From Tigriopus japonicus (Eukaryota > Arthropoda > Copepoda > Harpacticoida > Harpacticidae): a DNA stretch of 64,000 nt. The notes under the pieces are model-generated. The model was not told where the DNA came from and did no database searches. It saw nothing but the letters and a program-made list of their open reading frames with translations. The stretch covers positions 1,426,904 through 1,490,903 of the forward strand of contig CM021313.1 of the NCBI GenBank assembly GCA_010645155.1, in the 5' to 3' direction. This document shows, one piece after another, positions 20,435-30,453 of the stretch. The translations under genes were made by a program, and so were the position numbers. Within the stretch, counting starts at the first letter, position 1. Each line of letters opens with the position of its first letter.

Positions 20435-22621
20435 CTAGTTGGAACTGTCGGAATGATGGGCCAGGTCCATGATTCCCTCATGATGGTTGTCACCCGGCGT
20501 ATTGGGCGTATTGGCACCCGTGGCCGATGAACCACTCTGATTGGGTCCCGTTGAAGACGAGGACGAATTATTCTGCCCTGTGGGAGTCCCTCCCGCGGAC
20601 GAGCCACCACTCATCTGCAGCGGAATGTCTCCCATCATGTCCTTCTTGACCCCGTGCACCCGGTTGAGATGGCTATAAAGAGAGTTCTGACTAGCGTACT
20701 GCTTGCAGCACTGCGGGCATATGACATAAGTGTTCTGGTTCCGGAAGTGGACGTCTTTAATGTGCCGCTTGAGGCTCATTTCGTGGAAATCTTTGTGACA
20801 ATAACCGCAAGTCTTCCTCGAGTTGCGATCCTTTTTGGGCGGCGTGGGTGTGGAGGGAGACCCGTGAGGCGCGGGCATTGAGTTATTAGCTGACGTTGGG
20901 GTCGAAGCGGGTGTATTCACTAGATTCACGATGCCACAAGGCTGGCCGTTATTGATGGACGAGTTCGGGGTGTGGTGAAGGCTACTCGTGTTGGGTGAAT
21001 CCTGAGGAGCGGGGGTCAGGTCTTGGGGCTCGTCCAAATGGTGGGAATGGGACGAGGACGACGAGGTGTGAGAGGCCGGAGGCGGGGGATGCAAATGCGC
21101 GTGAGTCGAGTGCAGGTGACTGGAATTGCTGGCCATGGTGGCCACACTCACGCCGGGCGAGGGCGCACCGTCATGATGGCTGTGCTGGGTTTGTTGGGCA
21201 TGCTGTGGGTGATGATGTTGGGCCTGCTGCGGCTGTTGGTGTTGAGACAGTGACTGCTGTTGCGTGCCTTGCCCGTGATGGTGAGCTGGCTGTTGCTGAT
21301 GTTGCTGCTGAACAACATGCTGTTGGGATTGTTGGTGATGTTGTTGTTGCTGTTCTTGATGTTGTTGTTGCTGCTGATGTTGAAGACGAACAGCCGTCTC
21401 TTTATCAATGGCTACCATGGTTCCCTGTGTCGCTCCACCCGTCGTCCCTGATCCATTGCCATTATCTGGCGGATCCGGCGAGAACATGAATTGGGGAGAG
21501 ATGCCATGATTAAGTGAGGGTAAGGCCAAGTCATTCTCATGAGGGGTGATGAACTCGTTCACATTGACACCGGAGGACGGCACATCCTCCTGAGTCGTCA
21601 GGATGGCCATGGGTTCAGACTTCACTTCTACGTGATCACCTTCCTTCAATTGGAGTTGATTACGTAGAATCGATTGGGGTGACAAGGCGTATTTAGTCCG
21701 CTTGGGCGACGCATAGTGGACCAAAGGTTCGGCGGCCGGACGCGCGCCCGATCGGACCCCTTGTCGAGGGGATTGCTGATGAGCCAAGGGGGGTGGGCGC
21801 AGGGCGGGTGATCCATTATTGGGCCCACTCCCACCGCTGGATCCCAGAGGGAGGCCAGACGGCTCCGGAATGTAAGGACTACGAGGCAAGAGACCCTCAA
21901 AATTGGGTCCGGCGGATGAAGTCATTTGTCGAGGAGGTGGCGGCATGACAACGGGGGGCGGAGGAGGAGCGTGCGACAAGGGCACACTCGTGACCACGGA
22001 TGTGGGCAGGTGGGGCGGAAGCGAAGAGGGCACGATGCTGTCGCACAAGCCCTTGATTTTGAGTTTCTTGGCCACGCGCAAAAACGACTGGAGCGAGTCC
22101 TGATTGACACTGACTTGACCGAAATACATAAAGTCCATGAGCGAGGTCAGGTCCGTGGCTTGCACGTCCTGTAACAACAGCACCGGATGTTGCCACGGAC
22201 TCATATTCTTGAGGATAGCGTGGAAGTAATTACTGCAGGCGCTCAAAATGACCCGGTGGGCCTTCACGGAATAGCCTTCGGTGGCCAAGGTCACATCGGT
22301 AAAATACTCGTCGTCCCTCAGATCGCGGAACGTCTCCACATACTTCTTTTCGTAATCGTTCCATTTGAGGCAATAGTTGTCATCCGGCGGTCCCGGCAGC
22401 CCGGGTAAACCCGCCAGACCGGCCAATCCGGCTAATCCGGGCGTCCCATGAGGCGTGGAAATCAGAGCGGCCAGCGATCCGCCCGAGTGGGCGGGCAACG
22501 AGACCCCGCCCAAGGAAGTGGGCGGCCCATTGCCCCCGGGTCCCATGACACTGGGAATGCCGGCCGATCCGTTCAAGTCATAGATGTAGGCCACGTTGGC
22601 AGCGCCACTCGCCCTCTCCAT
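20435..22621 (-). CDS. BTB/POZ (TTK-type) C2H2 zinc-finger transcription factor
   Basis: A single open exon of 728 aa from the ATG at 22621. The BTB-TTK domain (around residues 82-195) reads YCLKWNDY...TDVTLATEG...KAHRVILSACSNYF...LMDFMYFGQVSV. This is the form found in arthropod tramtrack, bab, lola and broad-complex factors. A long Pro/Ser/Gly-rich linker with Gln/His runs (around residues 405-480) leads to two C2H2 fingers near residues 608-665, starting CGYCHKDF and CPQCCKQY. It is probably a nuclear sequence-specific regulator. I cannot name the orthologue. The N-terminus has an unusual (GLA/GLP)n stretch just before the BTB domain. Alternative 3' exons, common in this group, could exist outside what I can see. 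Confidence 0.9.
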   Translation of the reverse strand: MERASGAANVAYIYDLNGSAGIPSVMGPGGNGPPTSLGGVSLPAHSGGSLAALISTPHGTPGLAGLAGLAGLPGLPGPPDDNYCLKWNDYEKKYVETFRDLRDDEYFTDVTLATEGYSVKAHRVILSACSNYFHAILKNMSPWQHPVLLLQDVQATDLTSLMDFMYFGQVSVNQDSLQSFLRVAKKLKIKGLCDSIVPSSLPPHLPTSVVTSVPLSHAPPPPPVVMPPPPRQMTSSAGPNFEGLLPRSPYIPEPSGLPLGSSGGSGPNNGSPALRPPPLAHQQSPRQGVRSGARPAAEPLVHYASPKRTKYALSPQSILRNQLQLKEGDHVEVKSEPMAILTTQEDVPSSGVNVNEFITPHENDLALPSLNHGISPQFMFSPDPPDNGNGSGTTGGATQGTMVAIDKETAVRLQHQQQQQHQEQQQQHHQQSQQHVVQQQHQQQPAHHHGQGTQQQSLSQHQQPQQAQHHHPQHAQQTQHSHHDGAPSPGVSVATMASNSSHLHSTHAHLHPPPPASHTSSSSSHSHHLDEPQDLTPAPQDSPNTSSLHHTPNSSINNGQPCGIVNLVNTPASTPTSANNSMPAPHGSPSTPTPPKKDRNSRKTCGYCHKDFHEMSLKRHIKDVHFRNQNTYVICPQCCKQYASQNSLYSHLNRVHGVKKDMMGDIPLQMSGGSSAGGTPTGQNNSSSSSTGPNQSGSSATGANTPNTPGDNHHEGIMDLAHHSDSSN
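21230..21410. repeat. CAG/CAT-type triplet tract coding Gln/His
   Basis: Dense GTT/GCT/GAT triplets on the plus strand encode the Gln/His-rich linker of the BTB zinc-finger protein on the minus strand. Such 'opa' tracts are length-variable in arthropod transcription factors. Confidence 0.7.
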
Positions 22622-24611
22622 CAATCAATCAAAGCGAGCGAGCGAGCGACCGAGCAGGCAACCACGAACGAAAACGAGTCGTCATTCGCGGGCAAGCCGC
22701 AAGCAAGCGGGAGGCCGGCCGCTCTCTCTCACCGCGGCCAAGGGCAGCACGCCAAAACGGGCGAGATTGATTTAGCGACAGACAAGCACAGCGTGGAACG
22801 GACGGGGCCGTGGTGAAGTCTTGGGGGCGGTACACGGACGGATTTGACGATGACGGTCAAATGGCCGCGGCGACCTGCATTAACCGCCGGAGGAGCCACA
22901 TGGAAACCACGAGGAGGTCGTTGTTGTTGACGACGAAGGCGACGACGACGCCTATGCTGATGCTGCTGGTGATGATGATGATGATGGAGGCTTGAGGGGC
23001 GAGGTTCAGCGCGGTTGGACGTCGTTCCGCATTCTCGCTCGCGACTCGCACTTTCCTTCCTTCTTCTTTTTCTTTTTCTTTTTCCACCACGATCCTGTCT
23101 GCTTTTCACTCACTCACTCACTCACTCACTCAATCGCCGTCTTCGTCGCTTATTTCTGAAGTAGGGCGAGATTCGAGTTCCAGTAGAGATTCCGGTTTCC
23201 AACAACTCTGGGGTTTTAAAGACAACGAAAGAGAGCCAACGAGAAAAGAAGTCTTTCTTGTTGTTGTCATGGTCATTACAGGGAGTTCTCGTTTTTCTCA
23301 CCATTTCCGTTTTCTAAAAGCATGGACATGCTTCTCACATGACCAAGGGTACCTTGAGTAGATTAAGTTATCTAAAGAGGAAATTTGAAGCAATTTAGTT
23401 GTGTTGCGAAATCTGAATTTATGGCAAACAAGTGACCCAACAAGTTTTGGGGTGATGTGCTTTAGTGATACTTCTCTTTTAAAATCACATTGGGATGAAA
23501 CGCAGTTATTGCTAATAAGTTCACCGTGAACCACCGGCCTAAACCTCTAAGAGGATAGAGCGGGTAATTGGTCTAGTCACAAATTTCAAAAATAGCCAAG
23601 CAGTTCAGTTGAGTTTGGCATGCTTTAGTTGAAACTGTGTTAATCATAATCAATGCTCATGAGACTTTAAGTACTTTTAAATTACCAAATTTTTCCAAGG
23701 TTACTGGCCTTGAAATCTTGTGCTTCTTGATTGAAAAACTGGCAAGAATTGGATCTGAGATACATGACTAGGATTCGGAAAACTCGAGACATTTAACTCG
23801 ACCAGTCACTACTCATTTTTTCTAGTTCTTCTTCAGCTTCAGACGTGGTGATCGCTGGCTGCTGTCGTCAATTCTTTCGGTGTGTGTTCTTCTCCTCGGA
23901 TGTGCCCGTTGCTCGCATGGTCGGTGGGTGCATTATCGTCAGCATCCACAGTCTACACTCGAAGAATGCAGGAACGGATTTCCTCGGTCGAACCTTTGAA
24001 AGAGCGTGACGAAAAGATATTTCAATGATAAGTGCCCGATTAGCCTATAAACGTGATAGATTAGCCAAAAGTGAAAGATAGTATAGGTGATTGTTGAATT
24101 TCATTGAAATTAGGTTTTTAAAAACCGTTTGCATATCACATCATTCATTGCTGAGGTACAATCAATGCTCTTAAACAAATCTGAGTCAGCTGAATGTGGC
24201 TCTAAGGAGCTTCATTGATGTGCCGGGAGCTAACTCTTTCGTCCATTCCTTTTTCATCGTCCTAGAGTTCTTAAATAAACTTGACTCAGGCAAACACACC
24301 CAACTCTCATGTTACCTTATATGACTTGGGCTTCCAAAACTTTGTTTATTTCTTGTAATGAAGATCCCTTACTTGAAACAGAGAAAATGATTCTCAACAA
24401 AAATGTTATTGAATTGTTTAATATTCAAAGTAATAGGAAAAGCTTGAACCCTGGTAAATGATTCCTAAAAAAATCCTTACACGAGCAAACAAAATAGCTC
24501 TTTTACAGTTATGCAAGGTTCTACTGTCATTATTGTCTGTCCCCTAATATTTAAAGTTAAATTTTTGCTATTAAACCCTGTAGGGGCCAACAAAAATGTC
24601 AACAAAAACGC
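22622..24611. other. Upstream region of the BTB zinc-finger gene
   Basis: No gene is seen. The first roughly 700 bases are GC-rich and include (GCGA)n at 22634-22648 and a GATGAT run near 22971-22986. They also include a (TCAC)n microsatellite at 23108-23132 on the plus strand. This is consistent with the 5' UTR and promoter of the minus-strand gene. The rest is AT-rich and featureless. Confidence 0.5.
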
Positions 24612-25736
24612 CCTGATCAGTATGAACGTTACATGGATTGAAAATCCACGCACATAGAAGCCGCCGTACATAAACAAATCCAAGTGGACGGCGAAGTCAA
24701 TCAGGGTTGCCAAAAAATGCTAGACACGCCATTACTATTGGCACAATTTTCTATAAATTATTATGTTTGGTATATGTACATGTTTCAAAATTTGATTTGC
24801 CAAGGGTGATATTATCTCCTAAAATGTAATGTTTTATGGAGGTTTTTGATATCCTATTTCAAGTCACTGAAATTCTAATGACTTTAGTAATGAATTTGCC
24901 TTACAAAACAAATAAAGTTTTTAGCAAACAACTCTAAACATGCCTTGATATTTCTTCCAGATTCTTTGCATTTAAGGTAGGATTGTGGACAAATTTTTAA
25001 CACTTTTCCTGACCAACTCACTATACAAGGGTTGTATAGATCTGCCAACAGTAACTCATTGGTAGACCAAATATCATATAAACATTAAGGGTGGAAATTA
25101 TATTAATGATTAACTCTCTTTACAGGGAATCCCATTCTTTGTAGCAGTATTTAAATATCCCCCCAAAAAAAGAATATATATATGAAATGGTAATAGTATA
25201 TGAAACCATATTTGAACATATTTTTTGCTGAATGTATAAAAAATCACAAATCCACAGAGATATTTTATTGGCCTTGTGGTCAATACTCGACATACGCTTC
25301 TATTCTCACAACCATTTTGGGATAGTAAAATCCCCTAAAAGAGGGGCACATCATCCTATTTGGCACCTCTAACACACTTCCAAACTGGCAAGACTACCAT
25401 ACCAGGTATATAGCTACCCATGACATCATAACTCATTTACCATTTGCAGATACATAATGTTGCCAAGTTCAAGCATGGGTTAGGAGCTGAAATAGGTTTA
25501 GTCTTAATCTACCTACAATGAAGATCATGGAGAGAACTTGGGTAATTATTGAATGAATATAACAAAAATATTATTGCAATATGATTTCTGAAAGAAACAT
25601 GTGTTTCTAGTAACTGCCATGTGTCTAGCATATTTTAGCAACCCTGATTGACTTTGCCCTTCACTTGGGTTTGTTTATGTACGTCGGCTCCTATGTACGT
25701 GGATTTTCAATCCATGTAACGTTCATACCTGATCAG
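24612..25736. mobile_element. Non-autonomous Mutator-like (MULE) DNA transposon
   Basis: The element body is 24621-25727 (1107 bp). Its ends are inverted repeats about 106 bp long and roughly 90% identical by eye, beginning TATGAACGTTACATGGATTG. The 9-base sequence CCTGATCAG flanks both ends (24612-24620 and 25728-25736). Long terminal repeats with a 9-bp target duplication are the hallmark of Mutator-like elements. The interior is AT-rich with no transposase frame, so it depends on an enzyme encoded elsewhere. Confidence 0.8.
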
Positions 25737-28054
25737 TGCCTCTTGTGTTTAAATTGAAACATGATTGCCAGATGGTTAGTTGTATGGCCACTCTTTTGGA
25801 AAACGTTTTACATCTTCTGCACAGTAAAATTTCTTCAAAATGCACGATTTTGATAAAATAATGCCACTACAAAGAAGTAACAACATGAAGGAAAACGCCT
25901 AAACTTTTTTGATTTGGTGGCATTAATATTCATTCCATTAGTTGGCAACCATGTTTCAATTTGACCACAAGAGGCGCACACCAGGGCGCATTTGTTGACA
26001 TTTGTTGCAGGGTTAATTCTCCTGAAAGAAAAGTTCCAATTTGCAATGAAACATAAACTGTATTTTGAATTTTAAAGCTTCTATTATTTAGCTTATTCCA
26101 AAATTTTTGAACATTTTTGCGTCTTCAAAATATACTTTACCGTAAAAATCATCTGTGAAATTGGTTGCCAGATGTACAAAGCTTGTGCAAATGCCTTTTT
26201 ACACAATTAGCTCTTAGTCTTGGATTTATTCCTTAATATAAGAGGGCGGAAAAGAGTTGGAAAAATGTCAAAAAAGACATGGCCAAAAATAGTTTTTTCT
26301 TCTCAATTTGTCATTTCATAGGCAAAAAATATTGGGTTTGTAACTTTTTCAGTCGGTAATTGGTTTTACCCTCAACTTTTATATTGAAACCTTTATTCTC
26401 GTTCATTCACTTAGAAAAAATAACGACTTATTTGAGTAAAAACAGTAAAAACTCCTTGATTCTCGCTCTGATTATTAGCTTTGTATCTATTTCAGCCAAA
26501 TTAATTTCTTTCTGTAATATATCGTTCACATGATCTTTGAAATTAACTTTTTAGCAACTCGCCTGGAAGAAAACGATGGAAATTTAGAATTTCCTGTAAA
26601 CTGGACTGCTGCTTGTTTGCAATATCTTCTACGTTTGTTTTAGACCTCTAGATGTTCTGTACTCAACCATTCTTGCCCATTTGGCCGAAACCTCTCCCTT
26701 CTTCAGGGAGTCTCTATACTGCTGGCTGTTTCTCCATAGCTAAGCAGAAGCAGCTTGCTTCCTCCAAGTTCAATGTGTTGCCTATCTTACATCTTTAGCC
26801 TGTAGCTGTCTCAGACTGGCGATTTCGCGCGACTTTCGAAGTAGCTAACTGAAAGGTTGAATGGATACGAATTTGCAGCGGAGTATGAAAGTTCCTTGGA
26901 GCACTTAATTATAGGTCCTCCATACAAATTTGGTCCCTATCGAAGGTTGTTGGAAATAACGATAGGCGTGAACAAGATTAAGCTTGAGCTCTTTAACTCG
27001 CCATTTTCTTTGTGTGGAGACGTAACAAAGAAATTTGTCAAGTAAAAAACAATTCCAAAAAATTCAAATATCAAGAATATAACAATCAAACGATAAACAC
27101 GAGAATAAAAATCACACGTTTTCCTTTAATGGCATCATTAAAAGCAAAAAAATGAACATAGTTTTAGTTGTTACGTTATGTGTTTTTTATTGCAATTCAA
27201 ACATTTTTATAAATTTTCATGAATGTTAAATTATTGATAATGATAGTTCTCGGAAAAAAATTGTTGACTTTTTTCTCAGTTGTTAGCAAACACGACATCA
27301 GATTAATTAGAATTATTAATCAAAACTTCAAGCAACTTGAAATTTGATTCAAGTCCATGATTCTTGTTGAGCACCAACTCATGAACGTGATGTGCAAATT
27401 CAAAACAAATCCATGCTGTCAGACCAAAGTGTCTCCAAGTAATCAACAAATTGCGATAGCACTTAAATGTAATTCATCAAATTGATCATGCCAGATGGCT
27501 CATTTCTCCAACACAAAAGATGCTTAAAAGGGAACTGATGTCCAATTCATCGGATTCAAATCATTATGTCTCGGCTCCAATGGGATTAGGGCCTTTACAA
27601 AGTCCAGGAACTCGAAATATTTTGAGGTATTTTAACAAAAGCGAAGGCCAGCTCATTTTTAAACCTAAGTACTTGTACATCAAACTGATTGTGGACTAAG
27701 ATTTTGGATATGAAAAAGGAAAGGAGTACTTTGAAATCCTTAAAAAATCGCAACACTCTACAGCGTTAACATTGTCAGCTGATTAAGCATTCATGGTGAC
27801 TGCCTCGCCATTCAGACAATTTTCCCTTATATTCAATACCGATTATATCTAATTTAGCATCCCCTTAGATATCAATGATCCGTCAAAAAATCTTAAGTCA
27901 ATTTTATGACACCGTAAGTCTTGAAAAGTAGTGTTTGGGTTTCGCTCAGTTCGTTCCTTGATTTATTTCATAGCCCTTAGTCGTCGGTCAGCCTGAACAC
28001 AACAATCAGGCGTGAGCCCATATCTCGTTTCCCCGCATTGAAAATCCCCCAAAA
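25737..28054. other. AT-rich intergenic region upstream of PPAN
   Basis: No gene is supported in about 2.3 kb. The only open frame of note (26857-27045, plus strand) matches nothing I recognise. The last 100-200 bases should hold the PPAN promoter and 5' UTR. Confidence 0.4.
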
Positions 28055-29746
28055 ATGGCCCGCAAACGCCGTGGGAGAACCGTGAAAAAAAATCACGCCG
28101 TGCTCAGTCAAGAGAACGAAGAGAAACTCGGCCAGAATCCCCATTCGTTCGTGATTCATCGCGGCAAAGTGGGCAAATATGTTCAGGAGTTGGCCAAAGA
28201 TTTCCGTCGCGTCATGGAGCCCTTCACCGCCTCCAACGTCAAGGCCCGCCCCAAGAACGTGATCAAAGATTTTGTGCACGTGGCCGGATTGCTCAAAGTC
28301 TCACATCTGTGTCTTTTCACCAAGACCGAACTGGGCCCGTACATGAAGATCGCTCGTTTTCCACGTGGTCCCACTTTGACCTTCCGGATCTTGGACTACA
28401 CATTAGCTCGCGATGTGCGATCCTCGCTGAAACGACAAATCACCTATGATAAACAATTCCAGAACCACGCCCTTCTCATCATGAACTCGTTCACGGGACC
28501 GGGACGAGATATCGAACTCATGTCGTCCATGTTTCAGAACATGTTCCCATCGATCAACGTGACGCAAGTCAAGCTCAATGCTATTCGACGATGCGTATTG
28601 CTTCATTATGATTCCGAGAAGAAGACCATCGAGTTTCGTCATTACACCATCAAGGTGGTGCCGGTGGGCATGACCAAAGGCGTCAAGAAAATCGTCCAGG
28701 GAAAGGTACCCAATTTGAGTCGCTTCGAGGACGTGTCCGAGTACTTGGACAAAGCCGGCAATCTCTCGGAATCCGAATTCGAGGACGACGAAACCAACCG
28801 GGTGACTTTACCGCAAGCCGTATCATCCCGCGGTAATATTCCGTCTCAACAATCGTCGGTGAGGTTGGTGGAATTGGGTCCGCGAATCACGATGGAGTTG
28901 TACAAGATCGAGGAAGGTCTCTTGGATGGCGAGGTGTTGTTTCATAGCCAAGTAGAAAAGACCGAAGAAGAAAAACGGGCAATTCGTGCGGCTCGGGAAA
29001 AGCGCAAGAAGGAAAAAGAGAGACGCAAGAAACAGCAAGAAATCAATGTCAAGCAAAAAGAGCGCGCCAAAGAGGAGCACAAGATCAAGACCTTGGCCGG
29101 CATGATCAAGAAAGGCGATGTGCCGGAGGGCTTTCAAACCGCCGCTGATGTCTATCCCGATTCCAATGCGTCTAGCGAAGATGACGATGACGCTCAATAC
29201 TTTGAGCAAGAGGTGGGTCAAAAACCCGACAAAGAACTGTTCGACACGGCCAGGTCCACGGGTGGGAAAAGGAAATTCAATCCTCCGAATCATTCTCGAT
29301 TCTTGAAGAAAAAACGCGGTGATGATCGAAGCGGTAGCTTTAGTAGCCGAGGAAGTCCAGGGGGTCGTGGAGCTTCGCGAGGTCGAGGCGATTCCAGTCG
29401 TGGACGAGGCAGTTTCAGTGGGCGAGGAGGATCCCGAGGACGAGGAGATTCTGGTGGAGGACGAGGCGGTTTCAGAGGCGGCCGAGGTCGAGGTGATTCG
29501 GTTGGAGGACGAGGAAGCGCCAGAGGTCGAAGCGGTTCTCGAGGTATGTCGCGTGGAAGTTCGCGTGGTGGAGGAATCGGCGGTGGCGGCGGTGGTGGCC
29601 AGAATCAATCTTTTGAGGACCGCAAACGAACGAAACGTCCCCGACAAATGTTTAACAGTCAAGGCGTTGGACCAAACTTCAATAAGGACAAGCGAAACAA
29701 AGGACCGCGGGTGGTGGCCAAAAAAATAAAGAATCGAAGAAAATAA
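28055..29746 (+). CDS. PPAN: Peter Pan / suppressor of SWI4 homologue, Brix-domain ribosome biogenesis factor
   Basis: A single-exon gene of 563 aa. A basic N-terminus is followed by a Brix domain (around residues 28-300) with the family run VHVAGLLKVSHLCLFTKT, then KIARFPRGPTLTFRI and FRHYTIKVVPVGM. An acidic and Lys-rich linker leads to an RGG/GRG-rich tail (around residues 425-530) and a basic end. PPAN/Ssf1 works in the nucleolus in assembly of 27S pre-rRNA particles of the 60S subunit. RGG tails bind RNA. The stop codon lies inside an AATAAA (29742-29747). The next gene on the strand starts only about 100 bp on, so this may be the first gene of an operon. Confidence 0.95.
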   Translation: MARKRRGRTVKKNHAVLSQENEEKLGQNPHSFVIHRGKVGKYVQELAKDFRRVMEPFTASNVKARPKNVIKDFVHVAGLLKVSHLCLFTKTELGPYMKIARFPRGPTLTFRILDYTLARDVRSSLKRQITYDKQFQNHALLIMNSFTGPGRDIELMSSMFQNMFPSINVTQVKLNAIRRCVLLHYDSEKKTIEFRHYTIKVVPVGMTKGVKKIVQGKVPNLSRFEDVSEYLDKAGNLSESEFEDDETNRVTLPQAVSSRGNIPSQQSSVRLVELGPRITMELYKIEEGLLDGEVLFHSQVEKTEEEKRAIRAAREKRKKEKERRKKQQEINVKQKERAKEEHKIKTLAGMIKKGDVPEGFQTAADVYPDSNASSEDDDDAQYFEQEVGQKPDKELFDTARSTGGKRKFNPPNHSRFLKKKRGDDRSGSFSSRGSPGGRGASRGRGDSSRGRGSFSGRGGSRGRGDSGGGRGGFRGGRGRGDSVGGRGSARGRSGSRGMSRGSSRGGGIGGGGGGGQNQSFEDRKRTKRPRQMFNSQGVGPNFNKDKRNKGPRVVAKKIKNRRK

Positions 29747-29802
29747 ATGTTGACGGTCTATCAACCTCGAAAATTTAAGCAAAGTTCGCGTTTTACTTGC
29801 AG
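29742..29802 (+). promoter_or_regulatory. Candidate operon junction PPAN-MBLAC1 (poly(A) signal, then 3' splice site)
   Basis: AATAAA at 29742-29747 overlaps the PPAN stop codon. It is followed 53 bases later by a pyrimidine tract and an AG acceptor at 29801-29802 (TTTTACTTGCAG). No matching donor is visible in the short gap. This layout is what trans-spliced downstream genes show. Confidence 0.5.
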
Positions 29803-29847
29803 GTATGTCTGTTCACAATTTTGAAAAGCAATCCCCAAAACAGAAGA

Positions 29848-30441
29848 ATGAACCAAGTGCACGTTCTGTTTGAGGGATATTCCAAATCGAATCCTGATGG
29901 GTCGATGTCAGCCAATTGCTCGTGCGTCTTAGTCCAAACGAGAAATAGTCGAATCATAGTTGATTCGATGACACCCTGGGATGGGCCGAAACTCAGGCAA
30001 AGCTTACTAACCCATCACCGAATATCCCCGGATGATATTAATTTTGTGATTAGTACCCATGGTCATTCAGATCATGTTGGCAACAACAATCTGTTTCTAA
30101 ATGCCACTCATATTGTGGGACACTCTGTATCTTATCAAGACACATACTTCGATCACGATTTCGCGGCCAAGTCATACGCACTGAGTCCATCTGTGTTTGT
30201 GAAAGCCACCCCAGGTCATACGTTGGACAGCGTAAGTGTGATTGTTACGCAAACTTGTCAAGGTACTATCGCTATCGTAGGAGATTTGTTTGAAAAGCAG
30301 GAAGATTTAGATAACGATCGAATTTGGATCGAAGCTGGATCAGAAGACGAGGTCAAGCAACGGAAAAGTCGTGCCGCAATATTGGCCTTGGCCGATTATA
30401 TTGTGCCCGGTCATGGACCGATGTTCAGTGTTCAGAGATAA
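29848..30441 (+). CDS. MBLAC1: Metallo-beta-lactamase domain-containing protein 1 homologue
   Basis: 197 aa from the first in-frame ATG at 29848 (human MBLAC1 is 266). The metallo-beta-lactamase fold has motif 2 THGHSDH, with His-x-His-x-Asp-His zinc ligands. Further ligands are in ATPGHTLDSVSV, the bridging Asp in AIVGDLFE and the late His in VPGHGPMF. MBLAC1 is a nuclease-type member implicated in processing replication-dependent histone pre-mRNA, and all catalytic motifs are kept here. A short upstream open frame (ATG 29805) overlaps the start. The stop is 12 bases from the next ATG, so this and the next gene are probably co-transcribed. Confidence 0.88.
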   Translation: MNQVHVLFEGYSKSNPDGSMSANCSCVLVQTRNSRIIVDSMTPWDGPKLRQSLLTHHRISPDDINFVISTHGHSDHVGNNNLFLNATHIVGHSVSYQDTYFDHDFAAKSYALSPSVFVKATPGHTLDSVSVIVTQTCQGTIAIVGDLFEKQEDLDNDRIWIEAGSEDEVKQRKSRAAILALADYIVPGHGPMFSVQR

Positions 30442-30453
30442 GATAAGCCATAG

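Noticed and set aside
20995..21489. Plus-strand open frames with Leu/Val runs over the BTB gene
   Set aside because: They are the antisense of the Gln/His tracts and Pro-rich linker of the zinc-finger protein.
23108..23132. A short tandem array as a CRISPR-like or regulatory repeat
   Set aside because: It is a plain TCAC microsatellite without spacers.
28823..29782. A 319-aa minus-strand open frame rich in Ser/Thr
   Set aside because: It is the mirror of the RGG-coding and Lys-rich part of PPAN. Repetitive codons leave the opposite strand open.
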